From Pyrinomonadaceae bacterium (GTDB lineage: Bacteria > Acidobacteriota > Blastocatellia > Pyrinomonadales > Pyrinomonadaceae), in contig JANQRU010000005.1 of assembly GCA_028284415.1 (NCBI GenBank), positions 248,001-312,000 on the forward strand: 64,000 bases of DNA. Direction: 5' to 3'. Made by a program: the position numbers and the translations under genes. The notes under the pieces were generated by a model. That model was given only the letters and a program-made list of their open reading frames with translations, did not search any database and was not told the origin of the DNA. Shown piece after piece: positions 42,282-50,530 of this stretch. Within the stretch, counting starts at the first letter, position 1. Every line of letters begins with the position of its first letter.

Positions 42282-43169
42282 ATGGAAGATAACCTTAGTA
42301 AAACTCTTTCTCTGTCCTCAGACAAAAAAACTGCTATGACATCAGCAGAAAACAAACCGTACATAAAAATCTATCCTGATAAAAAATGGTATGACTTAGA
42401 TTGGAAAAGGATGTGGCGACAGAGAGATTTGCTTAAATCTTTTGTATTGCGGGATATCCGTCTGCGTTATCGGCAAACTCTTTTGGGAGTTTTGTGGGCA
42501 ATTATTCAACCGCTTGCTCCGCTCCTTATTTTTACACTCATTTTCAGTCGCTTTTTCAGTGAATTTAACCAAGGCATTCCCTACGCAGTTTTTGTTTTCT
42601 GCGGACTTGTTCCTTGGCTCTATTTTTCAAATGCTGTTAATCAATCAGGCAACTCACTTTCTCATCACTCTTACCTAATTGGCAAAATTTATTTTCCGCG
42701 TCTCTTTTTGCCTCTATCATCAATCATCGCGGGAGGCTTAGATTTTCTTGTTGGTTTTGGCTTATTAATCTTTTTGCTTTTATTTTACGGTGTCGGTATC
42801 AGTGTAAATATTTTGTTTGTACCATTTTTATGGGTTTTATTAGGAATTTTGGCTCTTTCAATCGGAGCATTATTTGCTTCACTAAGCGTAGTTTTTAGAG
42901 ATGTTAAAAATCTTTTGCCCTTTATCTTGCAGCTCGGTCTTTTCTTAACTCCCGTAATCTACCCGAGCAAAGCTCTTCCCGAAAGTGTGCAATGGATTAC
43001 AAAAATTAATCCTTTGACGGGAATTATTGAAAATATGCGGGCGGTTTTACTAGGGACTGATTTTGCTTGGACAGAATTGGGTATTACTTTGATTTGGATC
43101 GCTTGTTTATCTTTTATTGCAATGATTGTGTTCGTGCGTGTGCAAAAATATACGGCGGATTATATTTAA
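42282..43169 (+). CDS. ABC polysaccharide/O-antigen exporter permease (Wzm-like)
   Basis: Membrane half of an ABC-2 type exporter for lipid-linked glycans. The 295-residue protein has an N-terminal cytoplasmic segment ('WRQRDLLKSFVLRDIRLRYR' is the typical opening), then about six membrane helices, with 'GLVPWLYFSNAVNQSGNSL' and 'NPLTGIIENMRAVLLG' motifs of the family. It starts on the base after the previous stop and is followed at once by its ATPase. The exporter placement between the GT/NT pairs and a third GT implies export of the glycan they build. Confidence 0.92.
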   Translation: MEDNLSKTLSLSSDKKTAMTSAENKPYIKIYPDKKWYDLDWKRMWRQRDLLKSFVLRDIRLRYRQTLLGVLWAIIQPLAPLLIFTLIFSRFFSEFNQGIPYAVFVFCGLVPWLYFSNAVNQSGNSLSHHSYLIGKIYFPRLFLPLSSIIAGGLDFLVGFGLLIFLLLFYGVGISVNILFVPFLWVLLGILALSIGALFASLSVVFRDVKNLLPFILQLGLFLTPVIYPSKALPESVQWITKINPLTGIIENMRAVLLGTDFAWTELGITLIWIACLSFIAMIVFVRVQKYTADYI

Positions 43170-43904
43170 ATGATGATCGTTGTCGAAAATATTAGCAAAA
43201 AATATAAAGTCAGCCGACAAGATTTGTCGCTGAAAACTCTGCGTGAATCTGTCGCGGATGTTTTCGTTAAAAAGACCAAAGAAAAAGAATTTTACTCGTT
43301 AAAAGACATCAATTTACAGGTTGGAAAGGGAGAAACCGTCGGCATAATCGGACACAATGGAGCCGGTAAAACCACGCTGTTAAAAATTCTTTCGCAAATA
43401 ACTTATCCAACCGTTGGAAATGCTTTTTTGTACGGAAGAGTCGGTTCGCTAATAGAAATCGGAGCAGGTTTTCACCCCGAGTTAACAGGGCACGAAAATA
43501 TTTTCTTGTATGGTTCGCTTTTGGGAATGTCACATAGCGAAATCAAAAGAAAATACGAAAGAATTATCTACTTTGCGGAAGTCGAAAAATTTATTAAGAC
43601 ACCGATCAAATTCTATTCAAGCGGTATGAATATTCGTCTGGCTTTTTCGATCGCTGCACATTTTGAACCCGAAATTCTTTTGCTTGATGAAGTTCTTGCC
43701 GTTGGTGATATGAATTTTCAAGAAAAGTGCGTGCAGAAAATTGATGAATTAGCCAACAATGGACACACAACTCTTTTAGTTTCCCATGATATGGACAGAA
43801 TTCTAAAACACTGCAAAAGAACAATTTGGCTGAATAAAGGTGAATTAAAAATGGACGGCAAATCCGATGAGGTCGTAGAGGCTTTTCTCGGTTTTGACGA
43901 TTAA
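43170..43904 (+). CDS. ABC exporter ATP-binding protein (Wzt-like, short form)
   Basis: Energises the permease at 42282. The 244-residue protein has 'GIIGHNGAGKTTLLKILSQI' (Walker A), 'YSSGMNIRLAFSIAAHF' signature, 'EILLLDEVLAVGD' (Walker B) and 'LLVSHDMDRI' switch. It lacks the C-terminal carbohydrate-binding domain of long Wzt proteins, so chain recognition must lie elsewhere. Its start immediately follows the permease stop. Confidence 0.94.
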   Translation: MMIVVENISKKYKVSRQDLSLKTLRESVADVFVKKTKEKEFYSLKDINLQVGKGETVGIIGHNGAGKTTLLKILSQITYPTVGNAFLYGRVGSLIEIGAGFHPELTGHENIFLYGSLLGMSHSEIKRKYERIIYFAEVEKFIKTPIKFYSSGMNIRLAFSIAAHFEPEILLLDEVLAVGDMNFQEKCVQKIDELANNGHTTLLVSHDMDRILKHCKRTIWLNKGELKMDGKSDEVVEAFLGFDD

Positions 43905-43910
43905 ATAATT

Positions 43911-44891
43911 ATGCAAAACCGAGATGGATCAATCAGCGTAATTATTCCCGCATACAACGCTGAGCAATATATTGAGCAAGCTATTGAAAGCGTCTTCGAT
44001 CAAACGCTCCAACCAAATGAAATCATTGTAATTGACGATGGATCAACAGATAGAACTCCTGCGACACTGAAAAAATTCGGCAACAGAATAAATTACGTCA
44101 AGCAAGAAAACGCAGGTGTTTCATCTGCCCGAAACCGTGGTATTGCAGAAAGCAAATCCAAATTCATTGCCTTTCTTGATTCGGATGATTACTTCTTGCT
44201 ACCCGAAAAACTGGAAAAACAAGTTAAAATTGCTCAAAAGAAAAATTGTGATATCGTCATAAGCGGCTGGCTTGTAATTAATAAAAACCACAGACCAATC
44301 GCTGAAAGAAAACCATGGAAAATTATTCCTAAACTAAACCTCTTCAATTGGTTACGCTTTCAAGGAGTTTTACCAAGTGCGATGCTTTTTCGTCGCTCAG
44401 CCCTTCAGAAGGTTGATGGTTTTGATATGAATCTAAGTCACGCAGAAGATATTGATCTGGTTTTGCGTATGTCTCTTGCAGGCTCGCAAACCGAATGGCT
44501 CGAAGAAGTCTCGGTTGCATATCGCCAACATGAAGGAAGCCTAACACGCAAAGTTTCCGAACAATCGGTCGGTATGAACAAACTTTGGAAAAGTTTTTTC
44601 TCTCGTAGTGATTTGCCTTTTCATGTTAGAAGAATAGAAAACCCCGTAAAATTCAGTTCGGAAGTTTGGATAGCATTTCGTGCATTTAGTGGTGGAAATT
44701 ATTCTTTAATGAAAGAACACCTTTTGAGATCAGTCGCATTCTCAAACTTAAAAAAAGCCGGACTTTTATGGGAATGGGTGCATAGATTTATCGCTTTTTC
44801 ATTGTCTGAAACCAGTGAGAAATTAGATGTAGAAAATTTCGTAAAAATCAAAGAATGGAGAGAGCTAGAGCGTAATTTTTTGGGTATTTGA
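43911..44891 (+). CDS. Family 2 glycosyltransferase (copy C)
   Basis: 326-residue GT-A protein: 'ISVIIPAYNAEQYIEQAIES', 'IIVIDDGSTDRTP', 'VSSARNRGIAESKSKFIAFL' and 'DSDDYF' at the DxD position, with 'HAEDIDLVLRMSLAG' in the acceptor part. It has a longer C-terminus (about 100 residues) than copies A and B. It ends the plus-strand operon and overlaps the convergent TPR gene by 27 bases. Substrate unknown. Confidence 0.92.
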   Translation: MQNRDGSISVIIPAYNAEQYIEQAIESVFDQTLQPNEIIVIDDGSTDRTPATLKKFGNRINYVKQENAGVSSARNRGIAESKSKFIAFLDSDDYFLLPEKLEKQVKIAQKKNCDIVISGWLVINKNHRPIAERKPWKIIPKLNLFNWLRFQGVLPSAMLFRRSALQKVDGFDMNLSHAEDIDLVLRMSLAGSQTEWLEEVSVAYRQHEGSLTRKVSEQSVGMNKLWKSFFSRSDLPFHVRRIENPVKFSSEVWIAFRAFSGGNYSLMKEHLLRSVAFSNLKKAGLLWEWVHRFIAFSLSETSEKLDVENFVKIKEWRELERNFLGI

Positions 44892-45503
44892 TAATTCTCT
44901 TAGATGCTCAAAATATTTAGCTTTTTCTTCAAAACTGGTTTCTCTAAAAAATTCTGCTAACTCCTTATATAAATCAGAATTCGGCTCAGAATTATCCAGC
45001 AACATAGATAAAATCTCGTAATCTTCCGGCTCAGCAAAATATGCCTTTTTAAGCAAAGTTTTCACTTCATCTTGATTTTTATTCGCAGCCAGTAAAAGCT
45101 TTGCGAGTCCGAATAATGCCTCGAACAAATCACCTTGCAGAGATAGAGCCTTTCGATAAAGCTTTTCAGCCACAGCTTGATTATTTTTTCTTACTTCCAG
45201 ATTAGCCAAAAACGCATATGAAGCTGCGTAATGCGGGTTTAAATCAAGACACTTCCTGAGATTCTTTTCAGCCTCATAGTCTTCGCCCAAATTAAACTGA
45301 CAAACGCCTAATCCGTGATATGAAAAAGGAAACTCAGAGTCTCTTTTTATAGATTCTTGAAAAGCCTCCTTCGCACCTTCAAAATCACCTGTGTTCAGAA
45401 GATCCATACCTCTTTTGTGCGGATGTTGTTCCAAAGATTTGCTCTTTTGTGCCTTAACTATTGCCCGCATTTGTTTTAAGAGATTTTTTTTATCTTCGGA
45501 CAT
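44865..45503 (-). CDS. TPR-repeat protein
   Basis: 212-residue soluble protein with tandem TPR helices from about residue 35 on: 'GMDLLNTGDFEGAKEAFQES', 'YHGLGVCQFNLGEDYEAEKN', 'YAFLANLEVRKNNQAVAEKL' (each with the W/A-G-Y/F TPR pattern). Scaffold role for partner proteins is typical; partner unknown. I chose ATG 45503, as its start overlaps the HprK-like stop by 14 bases; an upstream ATG at 45566 is possible. Third gene of the PqqD-HprK operon. Confidence 0.85.
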   Translation of the reverse strand: MSEDKKNLLKQMRAIVKAQKSKSLEQHPHKRGMDLLNTGDFEGAKEAFQESIKRDSEFPFSYHGLGVCQFNLGEDYEAEKNLRKCLDLNPHYAASYAFLANLEVRKNNQAVAEKLYRKALSLQGDLFEALFGLAKLLLAANKNQDEVKTLLKKAYFAEPEDYEILSMLLDNSEPNSDLYKELAEFFRETSFEEKAKYFEHLRELSNTQKITL

Positions 45504-46644
45504 CTTGTTGATTTTCTTTGATGATCTGTTTAATAGTCTGAGAAAGACTTTCCTGATCTTCGCCAAATTTTAGATAATAGGCAGGTAGCTCACGAACTAG
45601 ATTTGCCAGCATTTTTACACATTCTTCGCCTGCAAAAGGTGCTTGATTTATTGTCGAAGGTGCGATTCCGCGAAAAGCTTTTTGCTCTGAAATTCTTTCG
45701 TAATGACATTTTTCGCCTGCTATGAACTTTGGAAAAACTAAAGCATTGATTGGGATTTCTTTTGCCATTTGTTTCGGTTTATTTTCTCCGACAAACAGCA
45801 TAGGCTTTTCGTCCGATTCTTCTACGCCCCTTGGATTAGTAACCCAAGATTCAAATTCAGGAAAGCGTTCGATATCATCCTTGGTCTTAACTTTTGCAGT
45901 TTGGAATAAACTGTATGTTTTCGGCTGATTTTTTGTATCGACTAAAACATAATCATCACTTGCGTATAACATACCATCTTTCAAGCAATTCAGAGCAGTA
46001 GTTGACTTGCCTGAACCACCTTCGCCGGCAAGTAAAACACCACCTTTTTCATTTCCGACTGCTCCGCCATGAACCATCTGACTTTTTGTTGAACTGAAAT
46101 ACCAATGAAAAACTGTGCGAATCGGAGCACCAACTTCAAACCAAGGAATTTTATCTACATTTTCAACCCAGTAAATACATTGATTTCTTTCTTTATCCAG
46201 CAAAGTAAGGATTTCGCTTCCCCACTGCAAAGATGACAAAAATCTATCATTGCTGAAAGGGTAAACTTCTTCTCTACGTCCGATCTTTTTTAACCAAGCC
46301 GCATAGGGAATGCAATCTTTCACAGTATTGATCAAAAGCGGAAGAGGTCGTTGCGTTGATTCACTATCCCAAAGTTTTATTACCAGATCGGGATCATCTA
46401 TTTTATCTATTTCCAGATGCTTCAAGGCTCTTGTAACCTTTGAAATAAGAGAATTCCCCGCAAATTGAAAGTTAATTGTTTTTTCTGCAATTTGTACATG
46501 AAACTCTTCAACGCTACCAACATTTTGAACAGCATCATTATATGCTGACAAAAACATCTCAAAGACAGCTATTCTCTCTTGATCATAATAGTCTTCAAAT
46601 GTCGGTTGATTTTGTACTTCCAATTTAGGTGAGTTTCCCTGCAT
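45490..46644 (-). CDS. HprK-related ATPase/kinase-like protein
   Basis: 384-residue protein with a C-terminal HPr-kinase-like P-loop domain: 'VHGGAVGNEKGGVLLAGEGG' with Walker A GEGGSGKST (207-215), H192-G193, and 'ASDDYVLVD' (D230-D231), which match HprK's HG..GVL.aGESG.GKS...DDRV pattern. The first 180 residues are specific to this lineage. It cannot be ordinary HprK (no PTS context). Such kinases are known with PqqD-like proteins and, in RiPP clusters, phosphorylate peptides; here the substrate is unknown and could be the PqqD tail upstream. Downstream TPR gene overlaps. Confidence 0.83.
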   Translation of the reverse strand: MQGNSPKLEVQNQPTFEDYYDQERIAVFEMFLSAYNDAVQNVGSVEEFHVQIAEKTINFQFAGNSLISKVTRALKHLEIDKIDDPDLVIKLWDSESTQRPLPLLINTVKDCIPYAAWLKKIGRREEVYPFSNDRFLSSLQWGSEILTLLDKERNQCIYWVENVDKIPWFEVGAPIRTVFHWYFSSTKSQMVHGGAVGNEKGGVLLAGEGGSGKSTTALNCLKDGMLYASDDYVLVDTKNQPKTYSLFQTAKVKTKDDIERFPEFESWVTNPRGVEESDEKPMLFVGENKPKQMAKEIPINALVFPKFIAGEKCHYERISEQKAFRGIAPSTINQAPFAGEECVKMLANLVRELPAYYLKFGEDQESLSQTIKQIIKENQQDVRR

Positions 46645-46652
46645 TTGTATTT

Positions 46653-47084
46653 CTAATTTTGTGCAGCAGTTTTTTTATGTGGAAAACCTGCATCATCAAC
46701 GTCATGGATAGGGTCAAGCAGCAGTAACTCCTGCATATCACCAAAACGCTCCATTTCGGGTTCAACAAAGTTGCCGTTTGCTTTTTCTAACCTTAATTCT
46801 TGTGTTTTTTGAATATTTTCCTCACTTTCAATTATTAAATCTTCCTCTAAAAGTTCCGTGACGAATTTTTTAATCACGTCTTCAACAGACTCATTTTTGT
46901 AGCATTCAGAAAATACTTCAATGATTTCTTCACTTGTCGCGTTTTTTTCGATCAATGACCAGACTTCAGCTCCAGTTGGATTTAGACTGTAATAATTTCC
47001 TGTCTTTAAATTGATAATTGCAGCTTCGTCGTCTGAGAAAATCTCATGGACTATGTGCGGGACATTTACTTTCAAACTTTTCAT
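46653..47084 (-). CDS. PqqD-like RRE protein with a leader-peptide-like C-terminal tail
   Basis: 143 residues. Residues 1-85 are a PqqD-type RiPP recognition element: 'IINLKTGNYYSLNPTGAEVW' (the hallmark NxTGxxVW-like turn) and two helices 'EEIIEVFSECYKNESVEDVI'. Residues 106-135 form a separate tail with F106..P109.M111..F114-G115, the Y/F-x2-P-x-L/M-x2-F/Y-G spacing typical of lasso-peptide leader motifs, then 'QELLLLDPIHDVDDAGFPHK'. In the usual systems the precursor peptide is a separate gene; none is seen near here. First gene of the operon that continues with the HprK-like gene 8 bases on. Confidence 0.78.
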   Translation of the reverse strand: MKSLKVNVPHIVHEIFSDDEAAIINLKTGNYYSLNPTGAEVWSLIEKNATSEEIIEVFSECYKNESVEDVIKKFVTELLEEDLIIESEENIQKTQELRLEKANGNFVEPEMERFGDMQELLLLDPIHDVDDAGFPHKKTAAQN

Positions 47085-47242
47085 ACTTCTATATCTCTTA
47101 CTTCTTTGTGAATATATTTTGTTTATTTGTAATAAGATTTTTGAACGCGGGATTTTTTAAAACTTGCGTGTTTACATAAACAATTTATCCGATTTGGTAA
47201 ATAAACTCCAAATCAAATTCATATTTTAGATATTTCACGAAA

Positions 47243-47269
47243 AAAGACGAAGCGTTAAGCCTCGTCTTT
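47243..47269 (-). terminator. Intrinsic terminator after the TPR-S41 peptidase
   Basis: Stem AAAGACGA (47243-47250) with TCGTCTTT (47262-47269) plus a 2-bp inner helix; on the minus strand it is followed by six T. It lies 30 bases after the stop of the minus-strand gene at 47299. The rest of the 214-base gap holds the PqqD-operon promoter region, in which I see no clear sigma-type boxes. Confidence 0.82.
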
Positions 47270-47298
47270 AGAAAAGTTAAAACGAAATTTCGTAAAGT

Positions 47299-48957
47299 TT
47301 ATTTTCTTGCAACTTTCATAAGTTCCGATTTAGCATACTCCAAAATTGTATCTCTTCCTGCAGTTATGTCTTTGATTTTTGGCTGAACTAATTTATCAGG
47401 CTGAATTCCAACGCCGACGAACTCTTTACCGTCTGGATAAGAATCACGTTTTGTCGTAACTCTTGCTGAACCGCCACCTGGCAGGCGGAAAAATAAAGGT
47501 TGTCCTGTGCTTCCGGCAGTTGGTTCACCGACCATCATACCTCTTTCCATAACATCAAACGCAATCGCAAAATCTTCAGCGGCTGAGAATGTGTTTGGAC
47601 TTGTTAAAACAATTACGGGTTTATCATAATGCTTGGATTTATCGGCTTGATACTCGGGCAAAGTGCTGCCAAATTTTCCTTCTTGTCTGCCCCAAGCACG
47701 AAAGGCTGGTTTGTATTCTCTCGTATGCCATCTTGAAGTTTTAAAAGGTTTATCCGTCAACATACTCAGGATTTTCCAACCATGTCCGCTATTTCCGCCA
47801 CCGTTTTGCCTTATGTCAATTATCAAAGCATCAGTTTTAGAAATTTCTGCAAAATTCTTTTCAAACTCTATGGCGACTTTGTTTGTGCCGAAAGTATTTA
47901 ACGCGACGTAGCCAATATTGTTTGGTAGAACTTTGAATTCGAATATTGGGCGTTGTTTTCGAGGAAATTTTTCTAATTGTGAAACATTAAATTTCATAAC
48001 TTTATAACGTTGAACTTCTGCCTCAAACTCTTTTCCATTTTTATCAAGCAAAGTTAAATTAATTGGTTTACCTGTTTTTCCTCTAAAAAGTGCTGAATGA
48101 TAGGTTCTCGCAAGCAAATCCTGCTTGGTCGAGGTGCTTTGATACGGCATCACGTATTTTTTCGCGTATTCTTTCACGGGCATGCCATCAATTTTTATAA
48201 CTTCCTGTCCAATTTTTATGCCTTTGTCAGAAACTTCTTTGCCGAGAATTTCAGTAACAATTACCTTGTCTTCAACCAAATTCGTTAGCAAAGGCGGTCT
48301 CGAATAAAATTTCTCCCAAACTTGTTGTGGCAAGAAAACATTTGAATGTCCATCTCGCAATTTTGCAATCATTTCCATCAAAACTTTCAAGTATTCAAAA
48401 GTTGATTTTGTTGCACGAACTTTTGGTAAATACTCGACATAAAGTCCATCCCATTTTACGTCTGGCACCAAATCAAAATTTACGAAATTATATTTAACTT
48501 CCGACCACATTTTCGAAAGCCCAGCGATCTTTTCGTCTTCAGAAATGTTTTCTTTGTAAGGAGTTATGAGTGCTGGTGATTCCCAAAATTCTTTTATTTT
48601 CTTTGCTTTTGTGGCTGCTTCATCAATGATTTTTTTCCAACGTGCATCGCTATGTAGAGAGTTCAAATCAGAATCTGCTTTCATGTGTCGAACATTTGTA
48701 TATCCAAAATCAACGGATTTTTGCAGATACTTAAAAGCATTTTCCGTATCACCGATTAATGCGAAACTACATGCCGCATTATAAGCATTCGGAGCTTCGT
48801 TCTCACCATTTTCGACCGCCTGAACATAGAGTTTTGCACTCTCTTTATAATTTTTATCGTTGTAAGCATCATTGGCTTTTTGAGTATAGTTTTGAGCGTT
48901 GATTGCTAATGCAAATAGAAATAGAAATATGATTACAAAATTAATTCGTGTGAACAT
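47299..48957 (-). CDS. S41 family peptidase with N-terminal TPR-like region
   Basis: Secreted serine protease of the C-terminal processing protease/tricorn-like class. The 552-residue protein has a signal peptide (about 1-21), TPR-like helices (about 25-95, 'NDAYNDKNYKESAKLY'), then the S41 domain with 'ALIIDIRQNGGGNSGHGWKI', the nucleophile region 'TSPNTFSAAEDFAIAF' (S in 'TFSAAED') and 'GMMVGEPTAGSTGQPLF'. ATG 48957 is chosen because GAGGA lies 7-11 bases upstream; the TTG at 48972 is upstream of that site. Its leader is a hairpin covering that ribosome binding site. Confidence 0.88.
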   Translation of the reverse strand: MFTRINFVIIFLFLFALAINAQNYTQKANDAYNDKNYKESAKLYVQAVENGENEAPNAYNAACSFALIGDTENAFKYLQKSVDFGYTNVRHMKADSDLNSLHSDARWKKIIDEAATKAKKIKEFWESPALITPYKENISEDEKIAGLSKMWSEVKYNFVNFDLVPDVKWDGLYVEYLPKVRATKSTFEYLKVLMEMIAKLRDGHSNVFLPQQVWEKFYSRPPLLTNLVEDKVIVTEILGKEVSDKGIKIGQEVIKIDGMPVKEYAKKYVMPYQSTSTKQDLLARTYHSALFRGKTGKPINLTLLDKNGKEFEAEVQRYKVMKFNVSQLEKFPRKQRPIFEFKVLPNNIGYVALNTFGTNKVAIEFEKNFAEISKTDALIIDIRQNGGGNSGHGWKILSMLTDKPFKTSRWHTREYKPAFRAWGRQEGKFGSTLPEYQADKSKHYDKPVIVLTSPNTFSAAEDFAIAFDVMERGMMVGEPTAGSTGQPLFFRLPGGGSARVTTKRDSYPDGKEFVGVGIQPDKLVQPKIKDITAGRDTILEYAKSELMKVARK

Positions 48958-48959
48958 AA

Positions 48960-48992
48960 AAAATCCTCGCAAAATATATTTACGAGGATTTT
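48960..48992 (-). promoter_or_regulatory. Hairpin covering the S41 peptidase ribosome binding site
   Basis: Arms AAAATCCTCG (48960-48969) and CGAGGATTTT (48983-48992) are exact complements with a 13-base AT-rich loop. On the minus strand it ends in T-rich sequence, so it looks like the terminator of the upstream peptidase gene, yet the arm contains the downstream GAGGA. It could act as terminator, or hide the ribosome binding site when folded. Confidence 0.7.
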
Positions 48993-49033
48993 AATCTAAA
49001 AGTCTTGGAAAAAATTGAAGAAACCTGCCAGAT

Positions 49034-50476
49034 TTATTTAGCCTTCAAACGCAGAATTTTCTTTGTCTGCTCTATCCAGTCATTTTTGTAATCGAGTCGG
49101 TAATCGGGCGAAACGCCAACGACTTCGTATTTTCGGGCGTTTTTGTACCTTGTTGTTGAAGCTTGAATAGTAAATTTATGTTGTGGAGTTTTCACTGAAA
49201 AAATATTTCCATAGCCAACATAACCGCCAGAATTTTCTCCGACCAAAATTGCCTTTTCGGCTTTTTGAGCTAGAAACAGAAGAGTTTCACAAGAACTTGC
49301 ACAACCTCGATTGTATAAAATTGCGACTTTTTGCGGATATTTGTGAGATTTTCCTTTAACCGTTCTTGAATCTCCGCCGAGAGATGCGAATGTATTTGGT
49401 TTGGCTTTATCCAGAATCTTCATCAATTCTTTGTAATAAGCAACCGTTTGAGGACTGACCTTTTCAGGCTCTTTCATCGTGTCTTCAAATGCAACTTTGT
49501 AAAGTTCTTTGTTTTTATCGCTCACCCAAACTTCCAATGTTTCCTCAAAAACCATCGGTTTCGTGTAAAAGAAATCAATGAGCGGAAGGACATTTGTATC
49601 GCTACCACCGCCGTTGTTTCTGACATCAATTATCAAATATGGAGTTTTGTGAATTTCCGTTCCAGATTCTTTATAAAGTTTGTCGAGTTCTTGAAAAGCC
49701 CTGCCGCTAAAGGTCGGAATTCTTAAATAGGCTACATCGTCTTTTACTTCAAATTTGGTTTTTCTATCTCGATTTAAGCTGTGATTTACTTTGTTTTTAA
49801 TTTTCGACTTAAACCAATTATCGCCAAAGATTCCATCGTTAAAAGGAACTACTGTTTTATACAGCAAAGAATGATTTCTCGAATAAAAAAATCCTTCGTA
49901 TAAATTTTCTTTTTTCTTTTTTAACTCAAACTTTACCTGCCCTTCCTTCCAAAGTTTTGACTTTGAATCAATAATTACACCGATCAAATCTCTGAATTGA
50001 TCTTTACTTTTGATGACCGCAACTTTGTATGAAGCATCTGCCGTTTCGTAAATTCCGCGAACATCATTTAGAGGATAATTCTGTAACTGGCTCTCCTTCA
50101 AATCATAAGTCTCCCTATTTTTGAAAAGCTCACTTTCTAAAAATTTTGCTACTTGCTTTTCGTCGCTTTCATCAATTTTGGCATTCGCCGGAATTCTCAA
50201 ATATGTATGATTATCATTGAAAAATTCTATGTAGTAAACAAGGTATTTCGCACAATCATTTTCGCTTGAAACGGTTTTTACTTTTTCCTCCAGATCGGCT
50301 TTCAATTTTTCATATTTCGGACGGGTTTTATTGTTAACATTATCTGAAAAAGCGGGCGAATTATTTTCGATATAATCCACGACAAATTTATAATCTTCCG
50401 AACATTTTGTATCCACAAATGAATAGGCGTTTGTTGCGAAAACATTCAGCAGAATCAATAGCAATAACTTTCTCAT
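49034..50476 (-). CDS. S41 family peptidase, second
   Basis: 480-residue secreted protein; signal peptide about 1-20. S41 core with 'PYLIIDVRNNGGGSDTNVLP', the nucleophile motif 'NRGCASSCETLLFLAQKAEK' (Ser in 'CASSCE'), 'AILVGENSGGYVGYGN' and 'VGVSPDYRLDYK'. It shares only the S41 fold with the neighbour at 47299; both lie on the same strand 77 bases apart. No PDZ domain is evident. Substrate unknown. Confidence 0.88.
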   Translation of the reverse strand: MRKLLLLILLNVFATNAYSFVDTKCSEDYKFVVDYIENNSPAFSDNVNNKTRPKYEKLKADLEEKVKTVSSENDCAKYLVYYIEFFNDNHTYLRIPANAKIDESDEKQVAKFLESELFKNRETYDLKESQLQNYPLNDVRGIYETADASYKVAVIKSKDQFRDLIGVIIDSKSKLWKEGQVKFELKKKKENLYEGFFYSRNHSLLYKTVVPFNDGIFGDNWFKSKIKNKVNHSLNRDRKTKFEVKDDVAYLRIPTFSGRAFQELDKLYKESGTEIHKTPYLIIDVRNNGGGSDTNVLPLIDFFYTKPMVFEETLEVWVSDKNKELYKVAFEDTMKEPEKVSPQTVAYYKELMKILDKAKPNTFASLGGDSRTVKGKSHKYPQKVAILYNRGCASSCETLLFLAQKAEKAILVGENSGGYVGYGNIFSVKTPQHKFTIQASTTRYKNARKYEVVGVSPDYRLDYKNDWIEQTKKILRLKAK

Positions 50477-50530
50477 AAACTTTAAAATATAACTGATTTT
50501 GTTTTGAACAGATTGAAAAAACCTGCCAAA

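Noticed and set aside
43170-43904. Possible Wzt with carbohydrate-binding domain
   Set aside because: The protein stops soon after the ATPase domain; no CBM-like region is present and none follows in the next gene.
45490-46644. True HprK of the sugar phosphotransferase system
   Set aside because: The N-terminal domain does not match HprK, no ptsH is nearby, and the pairing is with a PqqD-like gene.
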